A stretch of 8,625 nt of DNA from Anaerolineales bacterium UBA6668 (GTDB lineage: Bacteria > Chloroflexota > Anaerolineae > Anaerolineales > UBA6668). Positions 6,468 to 8,625 of this stretch are shown in pieces. The stretch's first letter is position 1. Each line of letters begins with the position of its first letter. The position numbers were made by a program, and so were the translations under genes. Location: positions 3,889-12,513 of the forward strand of contig DKKK01000217.1 of NCBI GenBank assembly GCA_002455215.1, written 5' to 3'. The notes beneath the pieces were generated by a model, which did not search any database, had not been told where the DNA came from, and was given only the letters and a program-made list of their open reading frames with translations.

Positions 6468-7088
6468 TTATGGTTTATAGTCGCCCATTTTGCACTCGCC
6501 CCGATAGAATGCCCATTGGTCGCATTCGGAGCCATCTTCAAATTTGCACACGCCAAACTGACCGCCATTTTCATCGGTGCGAATTTCTAGCGTACCCTTA
6601 TTTTCGGTGCAGTGCATGGATGCCGGGTTTGCCATGCCAATCGAAGCATTGTCTCCGGGCTTGCATTCACCACGATAAAATGCCCATTGGTCGCATTCAG
6701 AACCATCTTCAAAAACACACACACCGACCTGACCGCCGTTTTCATCGGTGCGAATTTCTAGCGTCCCCTTATTTTCGGTGCAATATACCGATGCCGGGTT
6801 TGCCATGCCAATCGAAGCATTGTCTCCGGGCTTGCATTCACCACGATAAAATGCCCATTCATCGCATTCCGAACCATCTTCAAATTTGCACACGCCAAAC
6901 TGACCGCCATCGCCATCCGTGCGAATTTCTAGCGTCCCCTTATTTTCGGTGCAATATACCGATGCCGGGTTTGCCATGCCATCAATCGATTCAGGATTAG
7001 AAGTCGAATTACCTTTACAAGCCGCAAGAAGCATTGCAAATAACGCAATAATCCACAAAGAAAGGAGGGGAAGTTTAAGTTTCATCAT
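6468..7088 (-). CDS. Secreted lipoprotein with three tandem DUF333 domains
   Basis: This 206-residue precursor starts with a lipoprotein signal peptide: charged MMKLK, a hydrophobic core (6-21) and the lipobox LLAAC, with C24 as the lipidated residue. A short polar linker (25-36) leads to three units of 57, 57 and 56 residues (37-93, 94-150, 151-206). Each starts GMANPAS and contains TENKGTLEIRTD, FEDGSECD and WAFYRGECK. Each has four cysteines (unit positions 10, 31, 39, 49), suggesting two disulfides per domain outside the cytoplasm. The pattern MANPAS-x2-C...GGxxGVC...DGSECDxWAFxRGEC matches DUF333 (PF03891, as in E. coli YoaF), whose function is unknown; single-copy proteins are the usual form as I recall. 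An AGGA lies 4 bases before the first ATG and 7 before the second (7085), so M2 may be the true start. It sits upstream of kynureninase on the same strand, with terminator-like hairpins between. Confidence 0.9.
   Translation of the reverse strand: MMKLKLPLLSLWIIALFAMLLAACKGNSTSNPESIDGMANPASVYCTENKGTLEIRTDGDGGQFGVCKFEDGSECDEWAFYRGECKPGDNASIGMANPASVYCTENKGTLEIRTDENGGQVGVCVFEDGSECDQWAFYRGECKPGDNASIGMANPASMHCTENKGTLEIRTDENGGQFGVCKFEDGSECDQWAFYRGECKMGDYKP
6471..6980 (-). repeat. Three 171-bp in-frame tandem repeats inside the lipoprotein gene
   Basis: The units are 6980-6810, 6809-6639 and 6638-6471 (the last cut short by the gene end). Units 1 and 2 differ at 5 of 57 residues; units 2 and 3 differ at about 5 residues before the divergent tail. 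At DNA level the units share long identical runs, for example around the CCGGGCTTGCATTCACC segment that occurs at 6656 and 6827. Such near identity suggests recent duplication or ongoing homogenisation. Slippage or recombination here would add or remove whole 57-residue domains without changing frame. Confidence 0.93.
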
Positions 7089-7119
7089 TTTGTCCTAAAG
7101 AGAATAGAAGTTTTGGTTG

Positions 7120-7219
7120 TATATTCGACACGGATGAAAATTGCGCTTTTTTCTCTAATAAGGGGAAAAAGCAAAGCGATATTCGGCGCACATACCGAAT
7201 ATAGCCCGTGTCGAATATA
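7120..7219. repeat. MITE-like dispersed element, copy A (best preserved)
   Basis: This 100-bp intergenic element is bounded by a perfect 14-bp inverted repeat: TATATTCGACACGG at 7120-7133 and its complement at 7206-7219. Inside are two further hairpins: an AT-rich one (GCTTTTTT near 7144 with GAAAAAGC at 7165-7172) and an 8-bp perfect stem, ATATTCGG (7179-7186) with CCGAATAT (7195-7202), around loop CGCACATA. If the outermost TA on each side is a target duplication, the inner repeat is TATTCGACACGG, consistent with TA-targeting IS630/Tc1-type transposition, but this is an inference. It has no coding capacity. It lies 31 bases ahead of the lipoprotein ATG, so it occupies the place where that gene's promoter or leader should be. 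Confidence 0.78.
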
Positions 7220-7250
7220 ATTTGCGCAAAGAACGCGTTTTCGTTATACT
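7216..7250 (+). promoter_or_regulatory. Possible plus-strand promoter for the FAD oxidoreductase
   Basis: TATACT at 7245-7250 lies 17 bases after TTGCGC (7222-7227), a fair -10 with a poor -35. A perfect TATAAT also occurs at 7216-7221, created by the right end of repeat copy A plus the next base, but it has no -35 at a normal distance. Either would give a leader of about 200 bases before the ATG at 7454. Sequence match only. Confidence 0.22.
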
Positions 7251-7411
7251 CGATACAGTCAAAGTTTGTGCTTTTTCTTACCTTAGGGCAAGCACATTTT
7301 TAACGAGTCAAGTACATATTTACAACGATGCACCTTTCAAATAAGTTCCATTGATATTCAACAACGATTCTGTTCAACATCCGTGCCGAATAGAACCCGC
7401 GCCGAATATAA
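7245..7411. repeat. Probable degenerate third copy (C) of the MITE-like element
   Basis: The right end (about 7386-7412) matches the right end of copy A (7195-7220) at about 22 of 26 positions, including CCGAATA, CCCG and CGAATATAA. The left end, TATACTCGATACAG at 7245-7258, matches the 14-base terminal repeat at 11 positions. The middle is longer than in A and B and only weakly alike. The right-end match is convincing; the left boundary is tentative. It lies in the 365-base gap between the divergent lipoprotein and oxidoreductase genes (7089-7453), in which I find no gene. Confidence 0.4.
7267..7301 (+). terminator. Terminator-like hairpin in the oxidoreductase leader
   Basis: TGTGCTT (7267-7273) pairs with AAGCACA (7290-7296) across a 16-base loop, followed by TTTTT (7297-7301). 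No plus-strand gene ends upstream, so it is not a normal gene terminator. It could act as an attenuator in the oxidoreductase leader or be the decayed core of repeat copy C, which carries a similar CTTTTT-rich hairpin. No peptide or ligand-binding leader was recognised. Confidence 0.25.
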
Positions 7412-7453
7412 AACAACAAACTTCACCAACAAGTTTTCTCTCAACCAACGACC

Positions 7454-8625
7454 ATGTCCCTACAATTTACCCCCTTCAGTACACAACCCCTTGCAACTCA
7501 CGCGATGGGGCGCATTGGCTTACCTGCACCGCTCAAAGAACTGGCAAAACGCCGTTGGGATGTCATCATTGTAGGCGGAGGGCATAATGGGCTGACTTGC
7601 GCGGCTTATTTGGCAAAGGCAGGGAAAAGCGTGCTGGTCTTGGAAGCACGTGAACTAGTTGGCGGGGCTTGTACACTGAAACAGCCCTTTCCGGGTTACA
7701 AGGTCAGCCCATGTGCCTATCTGGCAGGCTTGATTCACCCATTGGTCATTGATGAACTTCAGCTCGCCGAAAATGGATACCGCTGGACTGCGGCAGATGG
7801 GGGCTACTTCTTCCCGTTTGAAGATGACTCCAGTGTACTCTTCTATGACGATGATGATGCCTGCGAAGCGGAAGTGGCACGCTTCGCCCCGCAAGACTTG
7901 AGCGGTTGGCGGGCATACAAAGCGCTTTTTGCCAAAGTGCGCGATGCCCTGCGCCCCGAAAGCCCCGCAGATATCTGGATTGGGTCAGCGCCCACCCGCC
8001 AGCAAATTGCCGACCGCCTAGCACACGACCCAATCGCGCTTAAGCTTCTCTTTGAATGGAGCATTAACGACCTAGCCGAGTACTTTTTCTCCAGCGAAAA
8101 AATGCAACTTACCTTGCTGGGGCAGGGCGTGATTGGCACAAAAGCCAGCCCATTTGACCCCGGCACGGCTTACATCCACTTCCACCACAATAGTGGCAGA
8201 ATGCAGGGCATGCCCGGCACTTGGGGATATGTGGACGGCGGGATGGGCATGTTTTCCTTCATCCTGTGCGACATTGCCCGCAATGCGGGTGCAGTGATTG
8301 CAACCGACACCCCAGTTGCCCGGATTCTCCCGGCTGAAGGGGTAGAATTGGTCAGCGGGGAACGGCTGTATGGCAAGACGATCATTTCGAATGCCGACCC
8401 GCGCACCACACTGCGCTTGCTGGGTAGTCAAGCGGATAGCGCTTGGGCACAGCAGGTGCAGGCTATTCCAATGGAAGGATGCACCGTTAAATTTAATTTG
8501 GGTTTGGCAGAGCTACCCAACTTCCGCGCCCGCCCCGGCACCAACCAACCCCACCATCGCGGGCAGATTAACCTACCGATGAGTAAACAGCAATGGCGGG
8601 ACAATTTTGCCGCCTTGCAAGACGG
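7454..8625 (+). CDS. Phytoene desaturase/PYROXD2-like FAD-dependent oxidoreductase (3' end outside window)
   Basis: The frame is open from the ATG at 7454 to the window end: 390 codons plus two bases. It encodes a flavoprotein of the amine oxidase/phytoene desaturase superfamily. Residues 36-64 form the FAD-binding fold: DVIIV, GGGHNG (41-46), and the strand SVLVLEAR ending at E64, which should bind the ribose. VGGAC (69-73) follows. Typical later features are GYVDGGMGMFSFIL (258-271) and the second dinucleotide strand KTIISNADPRTTLRLL (308-323). I place it in the PYROXD2-like subgroup rather than carotenoid desaturases from the overall pattern; its substrate is unknown. Family members are usually about 500-540 residues, so the C-terminal FAD/substrate part is missing. 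The 35 residues ahead of the Rossmann fold are long, so M18 (7505) may be the start; neither ATG has a Shine-Dalgarno. It is divergent from the lipoprotein gene. Confidence 0.9.
   Translation, partial: MSLQFTPFSTQPLATHAMGRIGLPAPLKELAKRRWDVIIVGGGHNGLTCAAYLAKAGKSVLVLEARELVGGACTLKQPFPGYKVSPCAYLAGLIHPLVIDELQLAENGYRWTAADGGYFFPFEDDSSVLFYDDDDACEAEVARFAPQDLSGWRAYKALFAKVRDALRPESPADIWIGSAPTRQQIADRLAHDPIALKLLFEWSINDLAEYFFSSEKMQLTLLGQGVIGTKASPFDPGTAYIHFHHNSGRMQGMPGTWGYVDGGMGMFSFILCDIARNAGAVIATDTPVARILPAEGVELVSGERLYGKTIISNADPRTTLRLLGSQADSAWAQQVQAIPMEGCTVKFNLGLAELPNFRARPGTNQPHHRGQINLPMSKQQWRDNFAALQD

Noticed and set aside
6471..6980. CRISPR array or satellite DNA
   Set aside because: The repeat unit is 171 bp, directly adjoining without spacers, and is in frame with a recognisable domain.
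6455..7000. Plus-strand open frame of 181 codons with internal repeats, opposite the lipoprotein gene
   Set aside because: Its repeats are only the complement of the 171-bp units. The minus-strand frame has a signal peptide, lipobox and DUF333 motifs, so the plus frame is a shadow.
6468..7088. Haemolysin, the name some databases attach to DUF333 proteins
   Set aside because: Nothing in the sequence, such as pore-forming helices or toxin motifs, supports haemolysis; the domain's function is unknown.
8072..8431. Minus-strand frames opposite the FAD oxidoreductase
   Set aside because: The plus frame is open for 390 codons with FAD-binding motifs in the right order. The opposite frames have no recognisable motif.

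Overview
This is a bacterial window of roughly balanced base composition. It holds a compact run of metabolic genes on the minus strand, with plus-strand genes entering at the left edge and leaving at the right edge. The phylum cannot be fixed from the sequence. Split, tightly packed acyl-CoA carboxylase genes, an aerobic-type kynureninase, a lipoprotein and a near absence of Shine-Dalgarno sequences would fit Chloroflexota or Bacteroidota-like bacteria; this is a low-confidence inference.

Layout. Positions 2-127 (+) are the last 41 codons of an unidentified protein, followed by a perfect hairpin terminator (167-203). Positions 4771 to 234 (-) form one probable operon: a four-helix membrane protein, a carboxyltransferase (PccB type), a biotin carboxylase, a biotin carrier protein and a zinc-ribbon protein. 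Gaps are 21, 29, 19 and 2 bases. A sigma70-like promoter (4827-4855) lies ahead of the membrane protein. Positions 6214-4991 (-) are a complete kynureninase, and 7088-6468 (-) a secreted lipoprotein built of three nearly identical 57-residue DUF333 units. From 7454 (+) a phytoene desaturase/PYROXD2-like FAD oxidoreductase runs off the right edge.

How the genes work together. Carboxyltransferase, biotin carboxylase and carrier make a full biotin-dependent acyl-CoA carboxylase (acetyl- and/or propionyl-CoA), with the usual fused alpha subunit split into two proteins. Kynureninase gives anthranilate (or 3-hydroxyanthranilate) plus alanine from kynurenine; no other tryptophan-degradation gene is visible here. 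The lipoprotein and the oxidoreductase have no evident link to these pathways.

The least expected structure is a short dispersed element of about 100 bp with 14-bp terminal inverted repeats and internal hairpins. A well-kept copy lies at 7120-7219, an older inverted copy at 4876-4973, and a probable degenerate third copy at 7245-7411. None encodes a protein. They look like MITEs (non-autonomous miniature transposons), and the two good copies bracket the kynureninase-lipoprotein block in inverted orientation.
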